From Pseudozyma flocculosa PF-1 (Eukaryota > Basidiomycota > Ustilaginomycetes > Ustilaginales > Ustilaginaceae): a DNA stretch of 64,000 nucleotides. The stretch spans positions 188,130 to 252,129 of the forward strand of contig NW_006920879.1 in NCBI RefSeq assembly GCF_000417875.1, read 5' to 3'. The translations under genes were made by a program, and so were the position numbers. A model generated the notes under the pieces. It did no database searches, was not told the origin of the DNA, and was given only the letters and a program-made list of their open reading frames with translations. This document shows positions 1-10,208 of this stretch, one piece after another; position 1 is the first letter of the stretch, and each line of letters starts with the position of its first letter.

Positions 1-1286
1 TCCGGCAGCGAGGACGAAAACGACGACGATGACGACGAAGAAGAAGAAGACGACGAGGACGACGAGGACGACGAGGATGACGCGGCCGACGAAGAAGAGC
101 TGGAGCGGCTCGGCAGGGAGAAGATTGCGGCATTGGGCGATCTTTCGCAGTGGGACGACATGCTCGCCTCAGACTCTGACGAGGCTGGTGACGACGACGA
201 CGACGACGACGAGGACGAAGACGAAGAAAAGAGGAGCACGACAAGAAGGGCAAGTCAGCGCGAGGCGGCAAGCGAAAGCGACAGAGGTCCAACTCGATCT
301 CGCAGTCCGAGTACGGCTCCGACGAAGAGGCGGCTAGCGAGGGCGAGCTCGTCTCCGACGACGACGGCAGCGAGGAGGAAGGAGGTTCGGACTCGGACGC
401 CGATTCAGACGGTAGCGTGGACGATTCGGACTCGGACTCGGCACCGTCCAAGAAGAAGAGCAAGACAAAGAAGGGACCTTCGTCATCGACCTTCCTGCCG
501 TCGCTCTCGACGGGCTTCATCGGCGGACGGAGCGACGACGACTGGAGCGACGCCGAGGCGGACCTGGCCGATCGCGACCTGTCAGAGATCAAGAGCGGCA
601 AGAAGAAGCGCGAGTCAAAGAACCGGATGGGTCAGCGTGCCCGCAAGGCGTGAGTAGCACCGGCAAAATTCGGGGTTCCTGTCGACGCCTTTCGATGTCG
701 AGGGCCTCCCCAATGTTTCTGACCGCATTCACCATTTTTCACATGCTCCTCACCCTTGCGCCGTCGCAGGCTCTATGAGAAAAAGTACGGTCGCAACGCC
801 AACCACATCAAGATTCGGGAAAAGGAGAAGCGCAAAACGGAACGTCGACCCTCCTCGGCCGCCGCTGCCGCCGCAGGGGCAGGTGGGGAGGGATCAACGA
901 GGCCGGTCTATGGAAAGGGGACGCAGGGTGCGGGATGGGGCGCATCGCGCCGCGCCTTGCCGTCGCAGGAAAAGAGCGCGCCCCAGCTCGAAAGCGGCAT
1001 CGATACCCGCCGTACCCGTGGCGGTGGCGGCGTCAGGCCGACGCAACGTCCGCCGCCGAATCGACAGGCAGGCCCGCCATCGCGCGCTCCCGTCACTCGC
1101 GACCACGCTGCGCCACCGCAGCAGCGATCGGCTCCGCCGCCCGCCAGGCCGGCATCGACACCGGCGGCGTCCGCTGGTGCCTCGAGCAAGAAAGAGGAGA
1201 TGCATCCCAGCTGGATCGCAAAGCAGCGTCAGAAGGAACTGGCGGCCGCTACCAAGCCGGCTGGCAAGAAGATTACATTCGATTAG
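1..1286 (+). CDS. BUD22: BUD22-family ribosome biogenesis protein, 3' part
   Basis: The gene is cut by the left edge. Exon A runs from the edge to 649, the intron is 650-769 (GTGAGT...CAG), and exon B is 770-1286 with stop TAG. The join gives RKA-LYEKKYGRNA, and together with GQRARKA just upstream this is the C-terminal signature of the Bud22/SRFBP1 family. The end, MHPSWIAKQRQKEL...GKKITFD, is also typical. The family works in the nucleolus on 18S rRNA and 40S subunit maturation (family knowledge). The visible N-terminal part is very acidic (Asp/Glu runs at 7-81 and 190-230), followed by Lys/Arg-rich and Ser/Asp-rich stretches. One oddity: the acidic run is open in frame 1, but from about position 235 the coding frame is frame 3, so one base seems missing, or two extra, near 225-240. 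Family call is confident; the intactness of the gene is not. Confidence 0.85.
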
Positions 1287-1406
1287 ACGGACCCCCTTTC
1301 TCCTGCACGCATCCAGTCATGTCTGTCCCACCGGCTCGCCACCCTGCGTCTCATATCGCTGAGGGATCCCCCACTGCATCGACGAAACATCGTTCCGCGC
1401 CGCCCT

Positions 1407-2666
1407 TCATCCCCTCCTCTCTGCGACACGGACGAGGTCCGCGACGACGCCCATGGCCGTGACGTCGGCGCCCGCACCGGCGCCCTGGACAATGAGGGGC
1501 CTGGCGCTGTAGCGCTTGGTGTGGAAGGCGACAATGTTGTCGGAGCCGCTGAGGGACGAGGCAAAGGGGTGCGACGAGGGGTACTTTTCCAGGCTCGCCT
1601 TGATTTCGCCCTTTTCGACGTCAATGACGCCGACGTAGCGCAGCACGCAGCCCTCGTTGGCGGCCGCCTGGTTGAGGGCCGTGTAGTCTCCGTCAAACTC
1701 GGGCAGGCGCTGCACGTACTCGTCGCCCGACTTGACGTCGGACAGGGGAGCGGGCGTGAGCGAGTGGGTGGGCACCGACAGGTAGCCCTCGGCCAGCGAA
1801 GTCGAGAGCGAGGGGACCAGGCGAGAGAGGATGGCCAGCTTGCGGGCAACGTCCGAGCCGTTGAGGTCGTCGTCCGGATGCGGCTCCTATGGTCGTCGAT
1901 CCGACGGTCAGAGGGGGCAGGCAGATACAAAAGCGGAGGGCATGGTATGGTGAGCCTGCCGAATCGAAGCTGCGCAGGCTCTCCAGGCCCGAGCGGCACT
2001 CACAGTGTATCCGTTCTCCTTGGCCACCTTGACGATCTGGGAGAACTTGGCGTCTCCGCCCTTGGGCGTGCTGAATTCGTTGAAGATGTAGCTGAGAGTG
2101 CCGCTGAAGACGCCCTCGATCTTTGTGATCTCGTCGCCGGTGTAGATGAGGTCGTTGAGGGTGCCGATGATGGGGAGGCCCGCACCGACGGTGCTCTCCT
2201 GGTAGACGAGGGGCCCGGTGGAGCCGGGCTTTTCGTTGGACTTGAGCTGCTTGATCTGGTTGTAGAGGTCGAGGGAGCCGCTAAAGGCCTTTTTGTTGGG
2301 GGTGACGACGCTGAGGCCGGCCTTGAGGAATTCGGGGTAGAACTGGGCGACGGTCTCGTCGGACGTGTTGTCGACGACGGCCGTGTGGCGTCCCGAGTCG
2401 TTTGTGATCTTCTGCAGCTCGACGACGAGGTCCGGCAGGGCGAGGGCCGACGTGGGGCTGTTGGAGAGGAGCTTCTTCCAGTCGGCCGGGGGCGCGAGCG
2501 AGAGGGGCGAGGCTGGGGTGCTGAGCAGCGTCTTTTTGCTGTTCTGCAGGGCGACAATGTGGAGCCGCGAGGCGAGGTTGGGGATGGTGGTGAGCTGCGA
2601 AATGACCGAGGTGCCCACCAGACCGACGCCGATGATGGCAACGTTGATTCCCTGCGATGTGGACAT
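1407..2666 (-). CDS. HOM6: Homoserine dehydrogenase
   Basis: This enzyme reduces aspartate semialdehyde to homoserine with NAD(P)H, in the cytosolic pathway to threonine and methionine. Exon 1 is 2666-2004, the intron is 2003-1887 (GTGAGT...ATAG), and exon 2 is 1886-1407; the product is 380 residues, close to the usual 360. Visible motifs are the N-terminal nucleotide-binding GVGLVG (about residues 12-17), SVVTPNKKAFSG, ESTVGAGLPIIG and GVFSGTLSYIFNEF. Right after the splice comes DDDLNGSDVARK. By alignment with yeast Hom6, Asp233 and Lys237 in this stretch are the catalytic pair. The C-terminus has HPFASSLSGSDN and the GAGAGADVTAMGV motif. The start at 2666 (MSTSQGINVAIIG) fits the family; an in-frame ATG at 2753 would add 29 residues unlike any homologue. 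It is divergent from RIB5. Confidence 0.96.
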
Positions 2667-3211
2667 GGTGGCGGTGGTGGCGATAGGCTGTGTGCGAAGA
2701 GAGAGATGTGGTGGGGTATTCACGAGGTGACGATGCTGGTGGGTTGGAGCCAAGGACGGGTAGGTTGGGCCTGGCGGGTGAGGCGACTTTCTTCCGGCCT
2801 GCTGCTAGTTGGCCGCTGCCCGACTTCTTGCCCGTCTGCGAGGCTGCGAGGCTGCAGGTCCCCCCGAGTCACCGCGGCGTGCGCTGTGTCTGTCGCACGA
2901 GCCACGGCCCTTTTCCCTTGGGCTGGAAAAGTGGAGCAGCTCGGTTCGCTGCTCGGAAATCGGAAATTGACGGAAGCTTCTCAGCGTCCGCCCGCCGGGG
3001 ATACGGTAGGGCAGCCAGCCGGCAAAGGCCCACCCCCAGGCGTCCTCGAGTGGGCGGGCCAAGGCGCTTGCTGACTTGATCCTGCCGCCTCGCTGCCCGA
3101 CCACCTCGCTCGTTTGCTCACATTTACGTCTCACCACCACCACCAACACCACCACCGCCACCCTCCTACCATACCACATACGGAACTGTCACACACACCG
3201 CCGACCGCAAC
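2667..3211. other. Intergenic, divergent HOM6/RIB5 promoter region
   Basis: No gene is seen in these 545 bases. The part next to RIB5 (3130-3170) is a CCA/CAC-rich pyrimidine-type leader. A TGACTC element (minus strand, 2866-2871) lies 200 bases upstream of the HOM6 start and is described separately. Confidence 0.6.
2866..2871 (-). promoter_or_regulatory. TGACTC, possible Gcn4/Cpc1-type half site
   Basis: The minus strand reads TGACTCG 200 bases upstream of the HOM6 ATG. TGACTC is the core recognised by Gcn4/CPC1-type bZIP activators of amino-acid genes in fungi. The same heptamer occurs upstream of LYS2 at 54476-54481. A hexamer can easily occur by chance, so this is only suggestive. Confidence 0.3.
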
Positions 3212-3325
3212 ATGTTCACCGGAATCGGTGAGTTTTGGAGGCAGGCAAGCAACGGTTCAGCTGCCACTGCGACACCGTCTCTGACATTCTCCCCCTTTCC
3301 CCCTTTCTTTGCTCCTCCCCACGAC

Positions 3326-3360
<35 letters not shown>

Positions 3361-4264
3361 AGTCGAGCTTCTCGCTCCCATCCTCTCCATCGAGGCGCTG
3401 GATACGACCCAGTCGGGTGGGGGCGGCTTCTCGATCACCATCAGCGAGTGCGCCTCGATCCTCAAAGACTGCCACATTGGCGACAGCATCGCCGTCAACG
3501 GCACCTGCCTGACCGTCACCGAGTTTGACGTCGAGCAGCACGGCGGCTACTTCAAGATCGGCGTGGCCCCAGAGACGCTCAAAAAGACCAACCTCGGCAC
3601 GCTGCACAAGGGCGACAAGGTCAACTGCGAGCGCGCCATGGACGCCCACACCCGCTTCGGCGGCCACTTTGTCCAGGGCCACGTCGACACCACCGCCGTC
3701 ATCCGCAGCGTCGTTCCCACCGGCAACGCGCTCACGCTCACCCTCCGCCTCAAGAATGAACCCGACATGCTTCCCGCCCCCTCGTCCCTCTCGCCCTACC
3801 TCATCCCAAAGGGCTACGTGACCCTCGACGGCGCGTCCCTCACCCTCATCGAGGTATCCCCACCCACCGGCGGCCTCCTCCCCTCCAACTCGACCGCAGG
3901 AGAATTCAGAGAGGATGCGGCATCCACGGAAGACAAGAAGGACGTCGTCGAGTTCTCCGTCATGCTCATCAAGCACACTCAGGAGGTCATCGGCCTCAGC
4001 AGAAAGAAGCCAGGCGACACCGTCAACGTCGAGCTCGACATGGTCGGCAAGTACGTCTACCGCGCCGTCATGGGATCCCTCGAGCGCGACAGCGAGGAGG
4101 CTTCGCCGTCTTCAGCGGGCGCCACTTCGGGGGCATCCGGGTCCGTCGATGCCGGTCGTCAGGTCGTGGGCGAGGCTGCGGGTCCGGCCTCCACACAGGC
4201 GCTCGAGGGCATGGTCGAGCGGATCGTAAGAAGGGTTCTCACCGAACAGCAGTCGAAGCAGTAG
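3212..4264 (+). CDS. RIB5: Riboflavin synthase (alpha subunit type)
   Basis: The enzyme dismutates two 6,7-dimethyl-8-ribityllumazine molecules to riboflavin. Exon 1 is only 16 bases (3212-3227), the intron is 3228-3362 (GTGAGT...CAG), and exon 2 is 3363-4264. Splicing gives the invariant N-terminus MFTGIVELL; the product is 305 residues. The two lumazine-binding halves are visible: DSIAVNGTCLTV and GHFVQGHVD in the first, KGYVTLDGASLTL and NVELDMVGKYV in the second. It is longer than the usual 210-240 residues because of an insertion before VVEFSVMLIKHTQ and a Ser/Gly/Ala-rich tail of about 60 residues. The intron contains a (CGA)n tract and has no in-frame stop, so an unspliced message stays open. 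Confidence 0.96.
3324..3361. repeat. (CGA)n microsatellite in the RIB5 intron
   Basis: About twelve CGA/ACG units run almost up to the 3' splice site of the first RIB5 intron, replacing the usual pyrimidine tract. In the unspliced frame they would code for a run of Thr. Confidence 0.9.
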
Positions 4265-4503
4265 CAGCGGTTTATCTCCCGCTCACGCGAGAACTGCAGC
4301 ACAAGCAATACAGCGGGCATCCCATTTCAAAACTTTATTCGCGGCTCGTTTGCCGGGATCACTGGGGCGCTGCCGGTACATGCTGTAGGAATGCGGGCGT
4401 CGCGGCCTGTCGCCGCTCGCTGCTTTTGGTGCGCCGCTTTGTCCCCTTTTCTCAAGGCGGCGGCGCTGGGAGGCTCTTGCATTGCTGCTTGGACGTTCGG
4501 AGC

Positions 4504-7500
4504 TCAGGCGGCCCGGGCCGAGACGGCCTGCTGGCGGATCTTGACGAGCTCATCGATGGCTGCCACCATGTTGACCGAGGAAGCGACGCTCGTCTTGCTG
4601 GCGCCGGCGCTGGGAAGGGGCGGGACGGGCTCCTGGTGCCTGGGCTCCTCGAGCGAGTCGATGGACGTGGGCTTGCGGCGCAGGCGGTGCTTGGACTTGT
4701 CGGCTCCGCTGGTGGTCGACGACGACGACGCGTCGATGTGCGCGCCATCGAACGGGTCGGCCGCGTGCTTCTTCTTCCTCCTGAAGGTGCCCGAAGAAAT
4801 GGTCTTGGTGGTGCCCGTGCCGGTGCTGGTGCTGCGCGAGCGGGCGTGGCCCATGCGGCTCAGGAGCCTCTTGCCCAGGCCGCCCGACACCGAGATCGTC
4901 TCGTTCCTGCTGATGTAGGGCGCTTGCTTCTCGTCGCCGGGCCTCGACGCGGGGGGCGCCTGGTCAACACCGCCATGCGGCCACAGCGGCGTGGTGGCAG
5001 ACGACGACGACGACAGCATCGCGGTGCCTTGAGCGGTGGTCTCCTGCCTCTCGCTACCCCACTCGTCGTGCGAGGGCTCAGTGGTGCCCGCCGTCATCGC
5101 AGGTCGTTCTTTGGCCTCGCTGGCTGCCAGAGCCTGCTGGGGGTTGGATTCGGCGGACGAGGGGCGCGCGCCCTTGTCGCTGGCGGCTTCAAAGGTGCGC
5201 AGCATGGCCTCAACCTCGAGCTCGACGTTGAACTCCTTGATACGAGCGCGTAGCAGGGCGGACTGGGGACGGAGCTGAAGGGTAAGGTGGTCGAGCAGGA
5301 GTGGTGCTCACGATCAGCCACGGAACATGACTCCTTCCGGCTCGAGGGCGTGCAGCACTCACGTAGAACTCTCGATAGTCGCGGAGCAGCTTGACCTCTG
5401 CCTCGACGGGAACAAAGCCGTTCTCGGTGTCGCCGAGGGCGAAGAAAGCCAGCAGCCTGCGCAGCAGGACGGGCGCAAAGACGCGGTGGACGCAGAGGTT
5501 GCTGATGGCGATGAGCACGTCGAGCGAGAGGCAGTCCACCGCGCGACGCTTGAGGTGGGCGGCGATGAAGTCGGCTGCCTCCTGGGCGCCCATGCCCGAG
5601 ATAGCGCCCTCTTCCTGCGGCGCTGAAGGCTCGGCGAAGCTTTGGGCCTCGTCATGAAGCTGATAGTGGCCGGGGAGTCGGGGTGGGACGAAGCTGTCCC
5701 TGCTCTGATGATGCTCGCCGTGCGGCTTGCGGCTGAAGATGTGCAGAGGCTTGTGCCAGGGAGAGGCCGGAGGCGTGTTGGGGGCGGGATCGGAAGAGGC
5801 GCTCGTGCTGGAACTGGCGACAGGGACGTGGTCCGGGAACCCCAGATGGCGGAGGATGGCGATCCTCGTCGGAGCGGCGAGGTACGTCGAGAACTGCAGA
5901 GGACACAGAAGGCTACATCGTCAACCAGGCCTGCACTTCGCCGACGGAGCAGGGCGCGGAATCGGACTCACGTTCGACTGAGGAGGCTTGAGCGGCTGGA
6001 ACTCCTTCAGGGTGTTGCAGAGCTGAGCCCACTGCTTGGCAGGAGCGTTCTGGCGCTGGTAGACGGTCTTCGTGGTCCATGCCAGCAGCTTGGCTGTGGA
6101 AGCGCGGGGAGGTGATCGGCTCATGTTCGACGTCAGCCCCTGATTCTGCTCGAAATCGGTAGGTCAGCACGACGGGCGACGCTCACAATCTTCGATGAAG
6201 TACAGGTAGGCGAGGATCTGCGAGCCGATGAGGTCGACGACCACTTCGGAGGTGCTTTTATCGATGACGTTCAGCAGGGTCGAGATCCTCAACTATGGGG
6301 CCAACCAAAAGCAGCGTCAGTGAGGACACACCGATGACGAAGCTGCTCGCGCTGTCACAGTGGCCAGGCTCACCTTGGCCAGCTCGCGATGCAGCATCCG
6401 AAGCGGCTCATTATCGGCAGTGCTCTTCACGGAAGCTTGCGTGTTGCCGACGGTGGCTCGGAGGAGCTGCTTGACGACTTTGGCGGGCACCTCTGCAGCA
6501 GACGTCGAAGTCGCAACAAGTTGTCAGTTGGCGCGCCCTGAACGTGGGCACGACGGTTGAAGGAGTGGCCCACCTAGCGCCTTGTCCGATGCAAGGACGT
6601 ATGCCTGGTCCTCGTGCACAGACGAGGGATCGCGGAAGAGGTCGTCGGAGAGGAATTCGGTCTCGTCCGAAGTACTGCTGTGCATCGACATGCTGAAGGG
6701 GCTGACGGCGGTGGACGAGGGGAGGCGGCGCTTCTGATCCGGGCTCTGGCCTCGATCGCCCGTGGGCGACGCCGAATGAGCGCTGCTGAGTGAAGAAGGG
6801 CTGAGGTGGCGATTAAAGATGGCGCCGTTTCCCCCCACCGCCTGCGTCGGGCTGGTCGAGAGCGGGCCAGCTGACTTCGTTTTGTCAACGCGCGATCCGT
6901 TGCTGGCATGCTGCTCTGCACCAGCGCGCGCGACAGGGATGCCGTCGAGCTGACCAAAGGTACCACGCCTCCTCATGTCTGAAGATCCGTCCGGCGCCGC
7001 TCCTCGCTCGGCCGGAGTAGGGGATGTCGGCGAGCGAGGCTCGACGATCAAAGGCGGGACATCGGCATCTGTCAGGTTCTGAGGAGCAAAGTACTCGCCG
7101 ATCAAACCCTCGATGGTCTCGCGGCTGCTGGCCAGCGCGTCCGACTCAGGGGAAGGCGTGGCTACTGGCTGGCGTGCTGCAGTGACAGCGTCGAAGATCT
7201 GGCTCACGGCAGGCGTTGCGTCCTGCGCGGCTTGGCCGTCCTTCGAAGCAGGCGCCTGGCGACGGACCTCGCCATCTCCGTTGTTGGGTTCGGCATGGGC
7301 GTTTATGTGCAGCGCCTGACCGTTCGTCGCAGGGGCCTGTTCCGTAGAAGAGCTGGCCGCCGGCTGCTGCGCGAGGTCCTTCTTGACGGACGAGATGCGC
7401 TCGGCCGCCGCGTGCGCAAAGTCGGCGGTCTCTCGGATGGACAGTCGCCACGCGTTCAGAGCGGCGAGGGGCGTGACAGTGGCATCGACCTGGTCGCGAC

Positions 7501-8484
7501 CTGAATCAATCGAGTCGGGCTGGACGGTGGGCTGGATGGAGGTCGGTACGTTGCCGGAAGAGTCGGACGGCTCTGCAGACATGGCTGTAGAGTCTTGGTT
7601 GCGGACAGACTCGACGCTGGCAGGGAGATTGTCGGAGAGCTCCATGACGCGTGAGCCAAGGGGCATAGGGAAGCCGAAGAGGCAGGGAACAAGGGCGGCA
7701 GAGGGGGCGGCGGAGCTGGCCTCGCCAGTGGTGCTTTTCTCCGTCAGAAGCTGAAGCAGAGAGCTGTCGGTACGGTCTGAAGGGCTGGAGCCTCGCAGCG
7801 TCAAGGGCGGAGATTCCAGGCGATCGCCACCCTGCCCACGCGGCTGCGCCGTCTCTTCTGCTGGTTTCGGGCTCTCAGCGGTACCGTTCGCGAGCATCTG
7901 CACGCCTTTTGGCGCTTGATCCGACCTGTCTGGACTGTGGGCCCGAGCGCCTCTGTCTCCACCTTCCTGCTCTGCAATCGAGTCAAAGTCCGGGTTGGTG
8001 ACGATGAAGCGGTCTCGCGCCTGGGAGGTGCTGTAAGAAGGCGGCCTGCCGAGGCCGTCGGGCGCCGGAGCGGTTGCTGCGCTCTTCTGCTGCATGTGCG
8101 CCGCCATTAGGGCCGTAGCTTGAGCCTGATCGGTTGACGCGATGCTGAAGGGCAGGCAGGCTAGACCTGGGCGCAGGCGGGGGGGGGGAGAGCGGCCGTT
8201 ACGTTGCTGGTGACGGGAATTGCGGTGAGGTGGACCGCGTCCATCTCGGGGCGGATGGTCGGGCCGCTTTATAAATGAGGTCGTCGGATGCGCAGACGCT
8301 CGCCACTCGATCGCCTTCTTGGTGAGCGCCATCCAGTCAGGGGGCTGTGCTGCTTTCCGCCGCGCAGGTGCTTACCTCTGCCCTGTGTTCCGGCTCGAGG
8401 ATGTGAGGAGAGCAGCCCAGCGTCGTCCTCGAAGGCCTTGATCAAGGCCGCCTCATAGGCTGAAGGGCAGCAGGCGCTCGCCAT
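4504..8484 (-). CDS. Unrecognised protein with long disordered N-terminus and helical C-terminal domain
   Basis: The family is not recognised. Proposed exons: 8484-8376, 8314-8203, 8144-6574, 6492-6374, 6292-6187, 6093-5972, 5893-5363 and 5274-4504, giving 1,146 residues. All joins keep phase and all introns begin GT and end AG. The first two introns are the least certain; the acceptor of exon 2 could be 3 bases earlier, at 8317. Residues up to about 597 are Ser/Ala/Pro/Glu-rich and probably disordered. Residues about 598-900 look like a folded all-helical repeat region, for example TSEVVVDLIGSQILAYLYF and DVLIAISNLCVHRVFAPVL. A charged helix (RARIKEFNVELEVEAML) and a Ser/Lys-rich tail follow. 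The dense introns in the 3' half contrast with the 1.6 kb exon 3. An armadillo/HEAT-like fold is possible but is inference. Confidence 0.7.
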
Positions 8485-9002
8485 TCCGAGGGGGTCGGTT
8501 CGCGGGCGGCAACGAGGTGGGCAAGCAACCAAAGGAAGAGTTTGCGACATGTTGTAACGAAGCTTCATCGATGTGCTGCCGACTTGACCTCGCCTGAGAA
8601 GACGAAAGAGTCTCGGACTCGGCTGCCCGCGATACCACGCGTTCCGGGCTCTCCGACGAAGCGTGAAGAGCTGAGCGCCGTTGAGGGACGCCTTGATTGA
8701 CCCTTTGATTGGCGGTCAATCCACGCTGAAGATGCCCACGCCCTACTTCTGTGGGTCTCCAGCGTGTTGCTGATCACCGTCAGAGAGCATCGCTGGCACC
8801 TGGCTGGTGATGGAACACGCATCTGATCATTTAGAGATCCAGCTGGAGAGACTCTGAACAGAAGAGGAGATCAGAGAATGCAGACGTCGTTACATTCGCT
8901 GCGGGATCCGAAGCAGGCAGGGGAGGGCGAAACCAGGTCAGACCATTATCCTGACGGTGGGTGGCGGAGCTCCCGTCGACGTACGGCGTCGCGGGCTGAC
9001 TC
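8485..9002. other. Intergenic, nothing recognised
   Basis: These 518 bases lie between the start of the 4504-8484 gene and the end of the small secreted protein gene, both on the minus strand. Only short unsupported reading frames are present. Confidence 0.5.
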
Positions 9003-9368
9003 TTACCCCTTCACGCTCATGTCCTGGAAGTTCCAGTCCGCTGGACGGCAGCACCGGAACTGAACCTTGCACTTCATCGCCCCATTGCAGACACCACCCC
9101 GATCAACGCCGTTGTCGTCATCTGTCTGGTTTGATGGATCGAGGTCCGTCGGGCGGTGGAAAGGGTGGTAGCGCTTCCCAAGGCCGTCCTGCTGCCTGGC
9201 CCGGATATCGGCGCTGCCGAAATGAGCGGCGCGGGGCGGAAGCAGACCGTCGCGCCCCGCGGATCCAGCCCCGACAGCAACGGCCTCGCCGACGGGTTGA
9301 GCGTCGACGGGGCCAGCGACGAAGAGAAGGGCCGCCGCGAAGAGGAACGCAGCGCTCAAAAGCTTCAT
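9003..9368 (-). CDS. Small secreted four-Cys protein with Kex2-type site
   Basis: Single exon, 121 residues. The start at 9368 was chosen because it gives a textbook signal peptide (MKLLSAAFLFAAALLFVAGP, cleavage likely near VDA-Q). The reading frame is open upstream to 9554, but that part is not signal-like. A dibasic LGKR at 65-66 suggests removal of a propeptide, leaving a chain of about 55 residues with an N-glycosylation sequon NQT (Asn80) and four Cys (94, 100, 106, 107) in a C-x5-C-x5-CC pattern. No family is recognised. Size, secretion signal and Cys content fit the class of candidate secreted effectors or surface peptides of plant-associated fungi, but no activity can be inferred. 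A TATA-like element lies 295 bases upstream. Confidence 0.72.
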   Translation of the reverse strand: MKLLSAAFLFAAALLFVAGPVDAQPVGEAVAVGAGSAGRDGLLPPRAAHFGSADIRARQQDGLGKRYHPFHRPTDLDPSNQTDDDNGVDRGGVCNGAMKCKVQFRCCRPADWNFQDMSVKG

Positions 9369-10208
9369 AGTCTCGGCTGCGCGGTATGTCCAGGTAAGGC
9401 CGGCTGGCTCGCGAGAGCTTGTTTGTTGCAGAACGTGCGTGGGAGCTGCGCGGGTGGCGGGTTCGGCAAGGGTCCGCGTCAGGGTCAGCCCGAAGTCGCT
9501 CGCATGCCAGACGACAGGGGCCGCTACGCAAGGAGCACCCACCGACATACTCACCCGTGAGCCTTAGGGGAAAGGCGAGCCTGGAGTGCAGAGGAAGGGT
9601 GCGATGTCGAGAATGGATCGAGCGGTTGAGATGGGGGCAGAGGATGGACCTCGTAGCCTCCCTCTTATACGAATTGGAGGGCCATCCCATGGCCTTCTAT
9701 CTGCGCCGGCGGAAGAGCACCTACCGGCGGCACCGCCGGAGGCTGGGCCGGGCTCATGCCACACCGCAGTGGGGTGTCTCATGCTCTGCTGGACGCACCT
9801 TGCTTGCTTCGCCCTCGACTCGACACGGAGCGCCTGCTCAGAGGGCTGCGGAACTGTGCCGGGCGCCGAGCTCCAGAATCCGGCCTAATCGCGAACTTGC
9901 GCCCAGCTGGGGCGAGCATGGGCACCCCACCATGGTGAGCCAGAGCCTACCTGGTGGCCAAAAACGCACGCACGTTGACCCTCGGCGAGCCTAGATTTCG
10001 AGGTGGGTGGGTCGAAGCCCAGGGGGCGCTGAGCTTCGCCAATCCCGAGCGATTCGAGCATAGGTCGAAGCACACTGTACTAGCTGTGGCGCAAGAGAGG
10101 TAGGCCAGGCTAGAATCGCGGTCACACAAGCTGTATTGCAGAGCAGTCTACAGGTAGCAGCTAGAGAGGGCCCCTCTAGCAGAGTGGCCGAGGCGTCCGC
10201 CGTGATGG
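9369..10208. other. Intergenic, promoter of the small secreted protein gene
   Basis: These 840 bases contain no recognisable gene. The only notable site is the TATAAG element on the minus strand at 9664-9669. Confidence 0.5.
9664..9669 (-). promoter_or_regulatory. TATA-like box TATAAG
   Basis: The minus strand reads GTATAAGAGG 295 bases before the ATG of the secreted protein at 9368. In this GC-rich DNA, AT-rich hexamers of this kind are rare. A similar TATAAG lies 240 bases before the other secreted protein at 18015. Confidence 0.45.

Noticed and set aside
2667..2753. N-terminal extension of HOM6 from the ATG at 2753
   Set aside because: The 29 added residues are unlike homologues, and MSTSQGINVAIIG at 2666 matches the usual start of the nucleotide-binding fold.
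1521..3074. 517-codon plus-strand open frame opposite HOM6
   Set aside because: It covers a conserved enzyme gene on the other strand and lacks any domain.
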